A stretch of 64,000 nucleotides of DNA from Jingyaoa shaoxingensis. GTDB taxonomy: Bacteria > Bacillota > Clostridia > Lachnospirales > Lachnospiraceae. Numbering within the stretch: the first letter of the stretch is position 1; every line of letters starts with the position of its first letter. Below the pieces are notes generated by a model. The model had not been told where the DNA came from, did not search any database, and worked only from the letters and a program-made list of their open reading frames with translations. This document shows positions 17,845-26,803 of the stretch, one piece after another. The translations under genes were made by a program, and so were the position numbers. The stretch lies in assembly GCF_014385005.1 (NCBI RefSeq), contig NZ_JACRSZ010000010.1, forward strand, positions 1 to 64,000. The letters run 5' to 3'.

Positions 17845-19266
17845 TCAGTTTCTGCGTCTTTTTTCCCTCGTCTGCTCCTTCAGAACTCTCCGCTTAAGCT
17901 GTCTTCCCGAAAACGGAAACAGTGGATAAAGATAACTTTTTCCGGATACTGTCTTATTGGATGCGATAAAAAAGCATACCGCCAGTACTCCCACAATAAA
18001 TCCCGGCAATGCAAAGAGTTCTGTCAGCACCAGCAGCATCAGTCTCATAAATTTTAACGCATATCCAAGTTCAAAATTAGACTGGGTATAATTGGCAATG
18101 GCAACGAATGCCATATACAGCATGGCTTCGGAATTAAACCAGCCGGACTGTACCGCAAATTCTCCCACTACAATACCGGCAATCACGCTCAGAGGCGTGG
18201 ACAGGGTATTGGGCGTATTGATGGCAGCCAGCTTCAATCCGTCGATGGCAAATTCCAGAAACAGAAGCTGCCAGATTACCGGTATATGAATGACGCCTTC
18301 GACCTGAATGAATTCCATCCCGGCAGGAATCCACTGGGGATGTTCCAACAAAAGCAGCCACAACGGAGTCAGGAACAGTGTCAGTATGGCAATGATCAGA
18401 CGGCTGATCCGAAGATAGCTTCCGGTTATCGGTGGAAAATAATAATCATCCGCCTCTTCCATAATATCCAGCAGGGTCGCCGGCAGTATCATTGCCGAGG
18501 GTGCATTATCAATCAAAATCAATACTTTCCCATCCAGCAGGGATGCTGCTGCAGCGTCTGGGCGTTCTGTGTATTTGAACTTCGGAAACGGATTGATCCA
18601 TTTTCCTTTATAGAGTACCTCTGCCAGACTCTCCTGATTCATGGGAAGGGCATCCACTTTCAGTTCATGAATGCGTTCTCTCAATCCTTCCACCAGATGC
18701 GCATCTGCCCGTCCTGCCATATAACACAGCACAATATCGGTTCTGGAAGCTTCCCCTGCCTGATATTGTTCTATCACCAGGTCTTTGCTTCGGATACGTC
18801 TCCGGATCAGCGCCGTATTATATACCAGAGTTTCCACAAATCCGTCTCTGGATCCTCTCAGCGCCTTATCTTTATCCGGTTCACTGATACTACGCATTGG
18901 ATAACTGCGGCAGTCTATGGTAAAACAGGCATCGTATCCGTCAATCAGAAGACATGCCATTCCTGCAAGCACTGCATAGACCACCTCATTCAGATCTGTC
19001 AGAAGCTGCACATCTCCATAAGGGATCTGGCTCTGTGTCAGCTCTTCGCTGTTCTGGGGCAGATCCTCCGGCGTCAGAGAATAGAAAAACTCCAGCAGCT
19101 TTTCCAGCACCTCATCTTTTACGAATCCATTGATAAAATACAGGCACGCAGGGCGGTCTCCCACCTGCACCGGCCGGAAAATCATATCAAAATTCTGATC
19201 TGCCCGAAGCAGTTCATACAGTATTCTGGTATTTTCATATAAATCTGTGGATATCTTTTTTTCCAT
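17845..19266 (-). CDS. GerA-family spore germination protein (A subunit), orphan
   Basis: The 473-residue protein matches GerAA-type germinant-receptor subunits. A soluble N-terminal domain (DLYENTRILYELLRADQNFD, VQLLTDLNEVVYAVLAG) is followed by several membrane segments (about residues 285-430, such as IIAILTLFLTPLWLLLLE and LMLLVLTELFALPGFIVGV) and a basic tail. The conserved SFRTNTxLLRRRI-type region appears as VETLVYNTALIRRRI. No gerB or gerC neighbour is present. I chose the ATG at 19266, 7 bases after AAAGGAG; the TTG at 19269 is less likely. That Shine-Dalgarno forms part of a terminator-like hairpin. Confidence 0.88.
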   Translation of the reverse strand: MEKKISTDLYENTRILYELLRADQNFDMIFRPVQVGDRPACLYFINGFVKDEVLEKLLEFFYSLTPEDLPQNSEELTQSQIPYGDVQLLTDLNEVVYAVLAGMACLLIDGYDACFTIDCRSYPMRSISEPDKDKALRGSRDGFVETLVYNTALIRRRIRSKDLVIEQYQAGEASRTDIVLCYMAGRADAHLVEGLRERIHELKVDALPMNQESLAEVLYKGKWINPFPKFKYTERPDAAAASLLDGKVLILIDNAPSAMILPATLLDIMEEADDYYFPPITGSYLRISRLIIAILTLFLTPLWLLLLEHPQWIPAGMEFIQVEGVIHIPVIWQLLFLEFAIDGLKLAAINTPNTLSTPLSVIAGIVVGEFAVQSGWFNSEAMLYMAFVAIANYTQSNFELGYALKFMRLMLLVLTELFALPGFIVGVLAVCFFIASNKTVSGKSYLYPLFPFSGRQLKRRVLKEQTREKRRRN

Positions 19267-19267
19267 C

Positions 19268-19315
19268 AAAAAACTCCTTTGGGTTATTCACTTTCTAAGT
19301 GTTTCCCCAAAGGAG
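19268..19315 (-). promoter_or_regulatory. terminator-like hairpin overlapping the ger ribosome-binding site
   Basis: On the minus strand CTCCTTTGGG (19315-19306) pairs perfectly with CCCAAAGGAG (19283-19274). A small inner hairpin (CACTT/AAGTG) lies between them and TTTTTT follows directly. The 3' arm contains the AAAGGAG Shine-Dalgarno of the ger gene, so the structure could end transcription, hide the ribosome-binding site, or both. Confidence 0.7.
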
Positions 19316-19342
19316 CTGTTTTATTCCGTTATTTTTCTGCAT

Positions 19343-19371
19343 ATGATATAAAAACAAAATTCCTGTTTCAA
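19343..19371 (-). promoter_or_regulatory. promoter of the ger gene
   Basis: -35 TTGAAA, 17-base spacer, -10 TATCAT on the minus strand. It gives a leader of about 70 bases containing the hairpin at 19274-19315. It looks SigA-like; a sporulation sigma factor promoter was not recognised. Confidence 0.6.
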
Positions 19372-19384
19372 AGGAGAGCCCGTT

Positions 19385-19816
19385 ATGAGTTCCAAAACTA
19401 AAATTCTGCTTTTCAGGAGACGTGAATGTATCTATACACTGCTTTTTCTGGCACTGGGTGTGATTCTGATAATTCTGGCTGTTCTGATGTTTCTTCCTGC
19501 TTCCAGAAACAGTCAGAATACTGTACCTACTTTTGCACCTGGCATCTATACCTCTCAGATTACACTGCAGGATGCCGTCATGGATGTGGAAGTGCGTGCA
19601 GATCATGCCGGTATCCACAGTATCGGTTTTCGCAATATCAATGATAGTGTATCTGCCATGTATCCTCTGATGCAGCCGTCTCTGGACCAGCTTGCCCGGC
19701 AGATCTGTGATACACAATCCCTGGATAATATCTATTATGAGAAAAGCAGTCAATACACCTCACAGATGCTGCTCAGTGCCATCCGCTCGGCACTGAACAT
19801 TGCCGAAACCCCATAG
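19385..19816 (+). CDS. membrane-anchored protein with possible FMN_bind-like domain
   Basis: A 143-residue plus-strand protein. A basic N-terminus and one transmembrane helix (about residues 16-40, LLFLALGVILIILAVLMFLP) precede an extracellular domain. Its pattern (GIYTSQITLQDAVMDVEVRAD, then SQYTSQMLLSAIRSALN at the end) recalls FMN_bind domains, but the SGAT-type attachment motif is not preserved, so the assignment is tentative. AAAGGAG precedes the ATG. It is divergent from the ger gene. Confidence 0.65.
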   Translation: MSSKTKILLFRRRECIYTLLFLALGVILIILAVLMFLPASRNSQNTVPTFAPGIYTSQITLQDAVMDVEVRADHAGIHSIGFRNINDSVSAMYPLMQPSLDQLARQICDTQSLDNIYYEKSSQYTSQMLLSAIRSALNIAETP

Positions 19817-19825
19817 TTCCGGGCT

Positions 19826-19868
19826 TCTGGCATAAAGCATCGCCGTATGCTGCCTGTTTTATGCCAGA
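19826..19868. other. long inverted repeat between convergent genes
   Basis: TCTGGCATAAA at 19826-19836 and TTTATGCCAGA at 19858-19868 form an 11-base perfect stem. A nested AGCAT/ATGCT pair lies inside. It overlaps the nadE stop codon. Neither strand has a T tract, so it is not a classical terminator, though it may act as a transcript 3' end. Confidence 0.5.
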
Positions 19869-21772
19869 TGATCCAGCTGTTCTTTCCAGATCTGAATGCT
19901 GGCATCACTTGGCATACGCAGATCTCCTCTCGGAGATACTGCCACACTTCCTACCTTCGGGCCATCCGGCAGGCAGGAACGCTTAAACTGCTGCGTGAAA
20001 AATCTCCAGTAAAATGTACGCAGCCATTTCAGGATGACTTCATCGGAATATACCCCCTGAAAAGCATACTTTGCCAGACGGTATACTTTTTCCGGTTCTT
20101 CTCCGTAACGCATCATATGATACAGGAAGAAGTCATGGAGTTCATAAGGCCCTACCAGATCTTCTGTCTTCTGAGAAATCGTGCCATTCTCCGGAGGCAG
20201 AAGTTCCGGGCTGACCGGTGTATCCAACACATCCACCAATACCCGTTCAAGCTGCGGATCCCCACATGTATCTGCATAGTATTTTACCAGATGACGCACC
20301 AGTGTCTTCGGAATGGATGTATTCACTGCGTACATAGACATATGATCCCCATTATAGGTTGCCCAGCCTAAAGCCAGTTCAGACAGATCTCCGGTTCCCA
20401 CTACCATGCCGCCTGATTGATTCGCCAGATCCATCAGCACCTGGGTACGTTCTCTCGCCTGGCAATTTTCATAAGTCACATCATGTCTATCCGGATCCTG
20501 TCCGATATCCACAAAATGCTTCTTTACTGCCTCCTGAATGTTGACTTCTTTTAAGGTTGCTCCCAGTTTTCTGGTCAGTTCACAGGCATTGTTATAGGTA
20601 CGATCCGTAGTACCAAAGCATGGCATGGTGACTGACAGAATACTGGTTCTCGGCAGACCAAGCATATCTACTGCTTTTGCCATTACCAGCAGTGCCAGTG
20701 TGGAATCCAGTCCTCCCGATATGCCCACTACCACAGACTTACAGCCGGTATGAGCCATTCTCTTTTTCAGTCCCAGTGCCTGAATGGTCAGGATCTCTTC
20801 GCATCTGCGCTCTCTGTCTGACTTGTCTGATGGTACGAATGGATTCGGATCCACATACCTGGTCAGTTCCGTCTCTGTTTTTTTCAGATGGAATTCAATA
20901 TCGGTATATTCATAAGAACCATCTACCTGATAAGTAGTCATACGTCTGCGTTCACTGCGCAGCTTGTGAATATCCAGTTCACTATAGATCATCTCATTTT
21001 TAAATCTCTGTGACTGTTTTAAAACAGTGCCGTTTTCCACAATCAGGTTATGTCCGGAGAACACCAGATCTGTGGTGGATTCTCCTTCTCCTGCGCTGGC
21101 ATAGATATATCCACAGATCAGCCGTGCTGACTGGTTCTGCACCAGAGCTGTACGATACAGACTCTTACCTGTATTCTCATTGCTGGCAGACAGGTTTACT
21201 ATCACTGTAGCTCCCGCCATGGTTGCTGCCACACTGGGTGGATTCGGTACCCAGAGATCCTCACAAATCTCTGCTGCTACAATCAGCCCCGGTATTTCTG
21301 CACAGTGGAATTGCTGATGCATGCCAAACGGCACTTCCTGTCCATCAAAGGTTACCCATTCCACGTCTTCTTTTCCAGGTGTGAAATGACGTGCTTCATA
21401 AAATTCCGCATAATTGGGCAGATACTTTTTCGGTACCAGTCCAAGAAGTTCTCCGTTACTGACAGCCGCTGCCACATTGTACAGTTTCTGGTTCAATTCC
21501 CATGGCAATCCAACAAAAAACAGCCCGTCCAGTGTAAGAGATGTTTTTATGATCTTTCTCAGTCCCTCTTTTGCAGCATCCAGCATCCGCTCCTGCCAGA
21601 ACAGATCGCTGCAGGTATAACCGGTCAGGCACAGTTCCGGGAATACTACAATCTTCGCTCCCTGTTCTGCTGCTTTTTTCATGTCACTGCATATGGACTG
21701 TGCATTATAAATACAGTCTGCCACCTTAATATCCGGCGTTGCCGCCGCCACTTTTACAAACCCATGTTTCAT
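19859..21772 (-). CDS. nadE: glutamine-dependent NAD+ synthetase
   Basis: Converts nicotinic acid adenine dinucleotide to NAD+ using glutamine and ATP. The 637-residue protein is the two-domain form. An N-terminal nitrilase-type glutaminase (FPELCLTGYTCSDLFW near residue 44, catalytic Cys in VAAEICEDLWVPN) is followed by a C-terminal synthetase with the ATP pyrophosphatase loop GISGGLDST near residue 350. AGGAG precedes the ATG. It lies immediately downstream of hslO (17-base gap). Confidence 0.96.
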   Translation of the reverse strand: MKHGFVKVAAATPDIKVADCIYNAQSICSDMKKAAEQGAKIVVFPELCLTGYTCSDLFWQERMLDAAKEGLRKIIKTSLTLDGLFFVGLPWELNQKLYNVAAAVSNGELLGLVPKKYLPNYAEFYEARHFTPGKEDVEWVTFDGQEVPFGMHQQFHCAEIPGLIVAAEICEDLWVPNPPSVAATMAGATVIVNLSASNENTGKSLYRTALVQNQSARLICGYIYASAGEGESTTDLVFSGHNLIVENGTVLKQSQRFKNEMIYSELDIHKLRSERRRMTTYQVDGSYEYTDIEFHLKKTETELTRYVDPNPFVPSDKSDRERRCEEILTIQALGLKKRMAHTGCKSVVVGISGGLDSTLALLVMAKAVDMLGLPRTSILSVTMPCFGTTDRTYNNACELTRKLGATLKEVNIQEAVKKHFVDIGQDPDRHDVTYENCQARERTQVLMDLANQSGGMVVGTGDLSELALGWATYNGDHMSMYAVNTSIPKTLVRHLVKYYADTCGDPQLERVLVDVLDTPVSPELLPPENGTISQKTEDLVGPYELHDFFLYHMMRYGEEPEKVYRLAKYAFQGVYSDEVILKWLRTFYWRFFTQQFKRSCLPDGPKVGSVAVSPRGDLRMPSDASIQIWKEQLDHLA

Positions 21773-21789
21773 GTTGGTCTCCTATCTGC

Positions 21790-22671
21790 CTAACGCGTTG
21801 CCTCTTTTTTCAGTGCTTCCAGTTCTTCTACAGAAAATTTATAATTGGTGTTGCAGAAATGACAGTTCACTTCGATCTCCTCTCCGTCATCGATCATACT
21901 CTGCAGTTCCTTTTTACCGATACTGATAATTGCCTTAGACACCCGTTCCTTGGAACAGTTGCAGTGAAATCTGGTCTCCAGTGTGTCTGTGAATTCTACT
22001 CCCAGATCTCCCAGCAGATTTTCCAGAATCTGTTCCGGTGTATTTCCCGCATCCAGCATAGCAGTCACAGAAGTAACATTCTGGATCTTCTGCTCCAATG
22101 CGGCAATCACTCTCTCCTCTGCAAAAGGCATCAGCTGGATAATAAATCCGCCTGCCTGACGCACGGTATTTTCTTTATTCATAAGTACACCAAGTCCCAC
22201 TGCCGATGGAACCTGCTCTGAGGTTGCAAAATAATAGGTCAGGTCTTCTGCGATCTCGCAGGTCTGTAACATGGTCTGGCTGGAATATGGTTCCTTCATT
22301 CCCATATCTTTGATGACGTTCAAAAATCCCGGTCCAACTGCACCTGCCACATCCAGCTTGCCTCTGGCATTTGCCGGAATAACAACATTTGGATTACCCA
22401 CGTATCCTTTTACATTCCCGTGGGAATCTGCTGTTACGGTAATTCCCTTTAAAGGGCCGCCAGCCTTGATCTGAAGGGTCAGGACGTCTTCATCCCCCTT
22501 CATCATACTTCCCATCATAGCACCTGCAGTCATAAGTCTTCCCAGTGCTGCTGTTGCTACAGGGCTTGTATTATGTGCATTTCTGGCATATTCTACCATA
22601 TCTCTTGTTGTCGCAGCAAAAGCCCTGATCTGGCTGTCTGCCGCTGTTGCTCTTACTATATAATCAGACAT
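21790..22671 (-). CDS. hslO: redox-regulated chaperone Hsp33
   Basis: Holdase chaperone switched on by oxidation of a C-terminal zinc centre. The 293-residue protein has the N-terminal fold (VRATAADSQIRAFAATT) and the four zinc cysteines as CNC near residue 234 and CHFC near residue 266. AAAGGA precedes the ATG. The 3' end of the methyltransferase gene overlaps it by 8 bases. Confidence 0.95.
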   Translation of the reverse strand: MSDYIVRATAADSQIRAFAATTRDMVEYARNAHNTSPVATAALGRLMTAGAMMGSMMKGDEDVLTLQIKAGGPLKGITVTADSHGNVKGYVGNPNVVIPANARGKLDVAGAVGPGFLNVIKDMGMKEPYSSQTMLQTCEIAEDLTYYFATSEQVPSAVGLGVLMNKENTVRQAGGFIIQLMPFAEERVIAALEQKIQNVTSVTAMLDAGNTPEQILENLLGDLGVEFTDTLETRFHCNCSKERVSKAIISIGKKELQSMIDDGEEIEVNCHFCNTNYKFSVEELEALKKEATR

Positions 22672-23449
22672 GTTCTGTTCCTTTCTTTTTTCCGTGTTCC
22701 CGCGCTACTACATAGATCCGTTCGCTGAAGTCCGTCGGTTCCTGCATAGTATCTGCATCCAGAACCGTAACAAACCTCATGCCTGCACGTTCCAGTGCCT
22801 GACATACGGTCGTGATCTCATATCCTCTCTGATCATGGAGTTCCTGTTCTCTCCGGTACAGGCCGGATGCTTCCCGTATAAACAGGGTAAGATCATACTC
22901 ATTCATCTGTTCTTCTTCATACCAGTTATTTTCCCAGATAAAGCTGCCCTCTTCCCTGCTGTCTGCAAGTACACAGTCTCCGCAGACATCCCGGAAATAA
23001 TGTATGGTCTTTAAATCAAATACAAAGATCCCTTCCGGATCCAGATAATTGTTCACACAGGCAAATACCTGCTCTAAATCTTCTTCTGACAAAATATAAT
23101 TCATGGAGTCACAGACGCTGACTGCCGCTCTTACCGTACCATACAGTTCAAATGCCCGCATATCCTGAAGCAGATACAGGATATCCAATCCAGACTGATC
23201 CTTCTTCTCCATTGCCCGTTCCAGCATCTGTGCACTGGAATCTACGCCAATCATATCGTACCCCTGTCTGGCAAGCAGTTCGGTAAATGTCCCCGTACCG
23301 CACCCCAGTTCTAATACAAGGCCGTCCCGGATGCCCTGATCTGACAGGATTCTGCATACATTTTCCAGCCAGTCTTCGTATGGAATATCTTCCATGAACA
23401 TATCATATACAGAAGCGAACTCCTCGTATGCTGTCCGTTCTTCTTTCAT
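22664..23449 (-). CDS. class I SAM-dependent methyltransferase
   Basis: The 261-residue protein has the SAM-binding motif I LVLELGCGTGTFTELLA at about residues 41-57, an acidic motif II residue after it (MIGVDSSAQML), and FDLKTIHYF later. The substrate is not apparent. Its stop overlaps the hslO start, indicating coupled translation. A GAGGAAA lies before the ATG. Confidence 0.87.
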   Translation of the reverse strand: MKEERTAYEEFASVYDMFMEDIPYEDWLENVCRILSDQGIRDGLVLELGCGTGTFTELLARQGYDMIGVDSSAQMLERAMEKKDQSGLDILYLLQDMRAFELYGTVRAAVSVCDSMNYILSEEDLEQVFACVNNYLDPEGIFVFDLKTIHYFRDVCGDCVLADSREEGSFIWENNWYEEEQMNEYDLTLFIREASGLYRREQELHDQRGYEITTVCQALERAGMRFVTVLDADTMQEPTDFSERIYVVAREHGKKKGTEHV

Positions 23450-23482
23450 GTTTTCCTCTCTTATCTGCTTCAGGAGCCTTTC

Positions 23483-24535
23483 TTACAGATACTGCTCCAG
23501 AAAATCAATCAGCTTTTTCATCTGCTCATCTGTCCCGATTGTAATACGCAGATAGTTGTCTATTCTCGGTTTGTTAAAGTAACGCACAAAAATGTGCTGC
23601 TCTTTTAATGCTTCAAAAAGTTCTTTTGCCTGCACTTTCTCATGTGTTGCAAAAATAAAGTTTGTCTTAGAATCCGGGAAGGTAAAGCCCAGACGCTTCA
23701 GTTCCTTCTTTGTCCATTCTCTGGTTGCCATGATCTTCCCTGTGATCTTCCGGAAATATTCCTGATCCCGGATAGCCGCACTTCCCAGCACCAGACTTGG
23801 ACGGTTCATGGTGTAGGAGTTAAAGGAATATTTTGCATCGTTCAGATAATGAATCAGTTTCTCGCTTCCAAAAGCGTATCCAATACGCATTCCCGCCATG
23901 GATCTGGACTTGGATGTAGTCTGTACCACCAAAAGGTTTTCATATTTTTCAATGAGCGGAAGAACAGATGCTGCTCCAAAATCCACGTATGCCTCGTCAA
24001 TAATCACTACTGATTCCGGATTATAGGCAATGATTTTCTCCACTTCTTCAAATGGCATCTCCACACCGGTTGGTGCATTCGGGTTCGGGAAAATAATTCC
24101 GCCATTTTCCTTCATGTAATCTTCCGGTACAATGGCAAAGTCCTCATTTAACGGAAGCTGTTCATACGGTATGCGGAACAGGTCTGCCCATACATCATAA
24201 AAAGAATATGTAATATCCGGAAACAGAATCGGTTTCTCTGAATTAAAAAATGTGAGAAACGCCATAGCCAGCACATCATCGGAACCAACGCCCACAAATA
24301 CCTGTTCTTTTTTGACATGATAAGCTTCTGCCAGTTCCTCTACCAGCGCATCTGCTGCCGGTGCAGGATAGAGACGCATGGAATTCAGTTCCATTTCCTC
24401 CAGAGCTTTCTTTACCAATGGTGATGGCGGATATGGATTCTCATTGGTATTTAATTTGATCATATCCGGAAAATCCGGCTGTTCTCCAGGTGTATAGGGT
24501 ATTACTTTTCTTACATTTTCTTCCCAGATACTCAT
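23483..24535 (-). CDS. hisC: histidinol-phosphate aminotransferase
   Basis: PLP enzyme that makes histidinol phosphate from imidazole-acetol phosphate. The 350-residue product has IKLNTNENPYPPSP near the N-terminus, NPNAPTG, the DEAYVDF motif, and the PLP lysine in TTSKSRSMAGMRIGY. I chose the ATG at 24535: AGGAG lies 7 bases upstream, and the longer ORF's ATG at 24550 overlaps that ribosome-binding site. It is not in a his operon. A close-paralogue role with other aromatic amino acids cannot be excluded. Confidence 0.9.
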   Translation of the reverse strand: MSIWEENVRKVIPYTPGEQPDFPDMIKLNTNENPYPPSPLVKKALEEMELNSMRLYPAPAADALVEELAEAYHVKKEQVFVGVGSDDVLAMAFLTFFNSEKPILFPDITYSFYDVWADLFRIPYEQLPLNEDFAIVPEDYMKENGGIIFPNPNAPTGVEMPFEEVEKIIAYNPESVVIIDEAYVDFGAASVLPLIEKYENLLVVQTTSKSRSMAGMRIGYAFGSEKLIHYLNDAKYSFNSYTMNRPSLVLGSAAIRDQEYFRKITGKIMATREWTKKELKRLGFTFPDSKTNFIFATHEKVQAKELFEALKEQHIFVRYFNKPRIDNYLRITIGTDEQMKKLIDFLEQYL

Positions 24536-24566
24536 TACTATTCTCCTCATCTCTCTACTTATATCT

Positions 24567-24590
24567 CAAAATACACGTGCAGTCACGTGT
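24567..24590 (-). terminator. weak hairpin terminator after the aminotransferase gene
   Basis: Perfect 7-base stem ACACGTG / CACGTGT with a 4-base loop followed by ATTTTG on the minus strand, between the aminotransferase stop and hisC. The T tract is short, so it may only attenuate. Confidence 0.5.
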
Positions 24591-24599
24591 CACGCACTC

Positions 24600-25787
24600 T
24601 TACAGCTTATATTCTGCTGCAAGTTCTTCAAATTTTGGCAATGCATTGCAGATGGTCTCGTAAGATACGCAGTATGCCAGTCTCACATAGCCAGATCCTC
24701 CAAAGGAAGATCCCGGTACGATCAGCAAATGATATTTTTTTGCTGCCTCGCAGAATGCCTTATCATCTTCAACCGGTGACTTCATCCACAGATAAAAGGC
24801 GCCTTCCGGCTTAACACAGGAAAATCCTGCCTTCACCAGACCTTCATACAAAGTCTTGCGATTCCTGTTATAATATTCCAGATCTACTTTTGCATCCAGG
24901 CATTTTGCAATGACTCTCTGGAACAGCGACGGTGCATTTACATAACCCAGAATACGATTTGCCACATTGGCCGCCCCGATAATTGTTTCACTGTCATCTG
25001 CCTCATCCGGAATGACCAGATAGCCAATACGTTCCCCTGGAAGTGATAAGGACTTGCTGTAGGAATATCCTACAATGGTATTGTGATAATACTTTGTCAG
25101 ATACGGCACTTCTACTCCATCGTATGCCAGTTCTCTGTACGGTTCGTCCGATACCAGATAAATACTGGTTCCGTATTCTTTTTCTTTCTTCTCCAGAATT
25201 GCCGCCATCTTCCGGATGGTTGCTTCTGAATATACCACACCGGTAGGATTATTCGGTGAATTCACGATAACTGCCTTGGTCTTTTCACAGATCATCGCTT
25301 CGAACTGTTCCAGATTTGGCTGGAAGTCTACAGTATTTGCCGGAACTGCTCTTAAAATTCCTTCATAATTGGATACATAGGAACGGTATTCTCCGAAATA
25401 AGGTGCAAAGGTAAGCACTTCTTCTCCCGGATTCAGCAGTGTCTTCATCACCACATTCAGTCCGCCTGCCGCACCTACTGTCATCAGAATATTTTCCTGA
25501 TGAAACTTCGTTCCAAAACGCTGATTCAGAGAATCAGCAATGGCAGCACGTACATCTTCATAGCCGGAATTGCTCATATATCCATGTACCATCAGCGGAT
25601 CTTCTTCCTGCAGAATGTTCTCAATTGCCTGCTTTACTGCCTCCGGTGCCGGGACATTGGGATTACCCAGGCTGAAATCATATACATTTTCCGCGCCATA
25701 TTTTGCGGCCATGATTTTACCTTCTTCAAACATTGCCCGGATTGCCGAGCTGTTTTTTACCATTGCTGTCATTTTCTCTGAAATCAT
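24600..25787 (-). CDS. PLP-dependent aminotransferase, class I (AspC/AlaT-like)
   Basis: The 395-residue protein is a fold-type I aminotransferase with FSLGNPNVPAPE at the start, NSPNNPTGVVYS, SDEPYRELAYDG, and the PLP lysine in YSYSKSLSLPGERIGYL. The likely role is amino acid transamination (aspartate or alanine type), but the amino acid cannot be fixed. AGGAGG precedes the ATG. It lies between the DUF2156 gene and hisC. Confidence 0.9.
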   Translation of the reverse strand: MISEKMTAMVKNSSAIRAMFEEGKIMAAKYGAENVYDFSLGNPNVPAPEAVKQAIENILQEEDPLMVHGYMSNSGYEDVRAAIADSLNQRFGTKFHQENILMTVGAAGGLNVVMKTLLNPGEEVLTFAPYFGEYRSYVSNYEGILRAVPANTVDFQPNLEQFEAMICEKTKAVIVNSPNNPTGVVYSEATIRKMAAILEKKEKEYGTSIYLVSDEPYRELAYDGVEVPYLTKYYHNTIVGYSYSKSLSLPGERIGYLVIPDEADDSETIIGAANVANRILGYVNAPSLFQRVIAKCLDAKVDLEYYNRNRKTLYEGLVKAGFSCVKPEGAFYLWMKSPVEDDKAFCEAAKKYHLLIVPGSSFGGSGYVRLAYCVSYETICNALPKFEELAAEYKL

Positions 25788-25802
25788 TTTTCTTCCTCCT
25801 GC

Positions 25803-26771
25803 TTACCTCTTATACCGGACTGTTCCCTTTTCTACCATAAACACTGGGTGATAGGACAGCTTTGCCTTGCGAAGTCCCTCTTCTCCCACATCATCTTCTC
25901 TGTTAATGTAGGTGAAGCCTTCTGTCTCATGAATGACAAACTGCTGATTGATCATGGAATATGCTCCTTCAATATCTGTACATGCTTTTTCAATATGCAC
26001 AACTATGGTATCGTCACACACCGGTTCACCTAATGAAAAAGCTACTACCTCTCCATTTACCCGGAGAAGTCCTCCCCGAAGTCCAAGTTCTTTATACAAC
26101 CGCAGCGAATTCATGGAAACAGCCATTTCCGCATGTTTTTCATCATCCTCATCCACATCGTTGGTATTACGCCATTTTAATGCCATCTGGAAGCAGTCTT
26201 CCACATTCTCATCGTTGATGCTTTCATAACTCCAGTCCGGATAAGTCTTCTGAAACTTGTTCACATGGTTCTTTTTTCCATGATACTTTTTTCCGGAGAG
26301 ATTGGCAAGCTTTTCTCTCTCATAAACATAATCTGCAATGTTACGATCATAAAAGATCTCAAATGTATCCGGATAGAGCCGTTCCAGAATCGTAAACTGT
26401 TCCGGAGTAACCTGTCCCAGACAAAACTCTATATTTTCTTTTTCACAATATGTCCGGATTGCCTCTATCGCTGCCTTCACATTCTTTTCTTCACCGTATG
26501 GAAAATCGAAAAACGGATCCTCTTCTCCACATTTGAACACCATCATATCCTCCATAATGGCATACTCAACATGATAAAATCGCGCCCAGAGATAGACGCA
26601 GGAAAACGTACATTCGCATCCTCTGCTCTTCTGCAGAGAAAAATAATGCATAATGGTATCCCGGTCTTCCAGCTCCGGTCTCTTAAATTCTGTATTCATA
26701 TTTCTGCTTGTTACCTCATCTCTGTTCATTTTTGATAAATCGAAAAGGATGGACTGTCTTCCCAAACGCAT
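25803..26771 (-). CDS. DUF2156 (LPG synthase C-terminal-like) acyltransferase-fold protein
   Basis: The 322-residue product resembles DUF2156, the GNAT-like domain of phosphatidylglycerol lysyltransferase, here without membrane segments. Features include SGKKYHGKKNHVNKF, a basic patch typical of the family, and GGLLRVNGEVVAFSLGE. The start is uncertain: ATG at 26771 has GGAAAGG 5 bases upstream, while an internal ATG at 26699 (MNTEFKRPELEDRD) resembles the usual start but lacks a well-placed Shine-Dalgarno. Substrate unknown. Confidence 0.78.
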   Translation of the reverse strand: MRLGRQSILFDLSKMNRDEVTSRNMNTEFKRPELEDRDTIMHYFSLQKSRGCECTFSCVYLWARFYHVEYAIMEDMMVFKCGEEDPFFDFPYGEEKNVKAAIEAIRTYCEKENIEFCLGQVTPEQFTILERLYPDTFEIFYDRNIADYVYEREKLANLSGKKYHGKKNHVNKFQKTYPDWSYESINDENVEDCFQMALKWRNTNDVDEDDEKHAEMAVSMNSLRLYKELGLRGGLLRVNGEVVAFSLGEPVCDDTIVVHIEKACTDIEGAYSMINQQFVIHETEGFTYINREDDVGEEGLRKAKLSYHPVFMVEKGTVRYKR

Positions 26772-26803
26772 CCATCCCTTTCCACATCCTTATAAGGCAG
26801 GGG

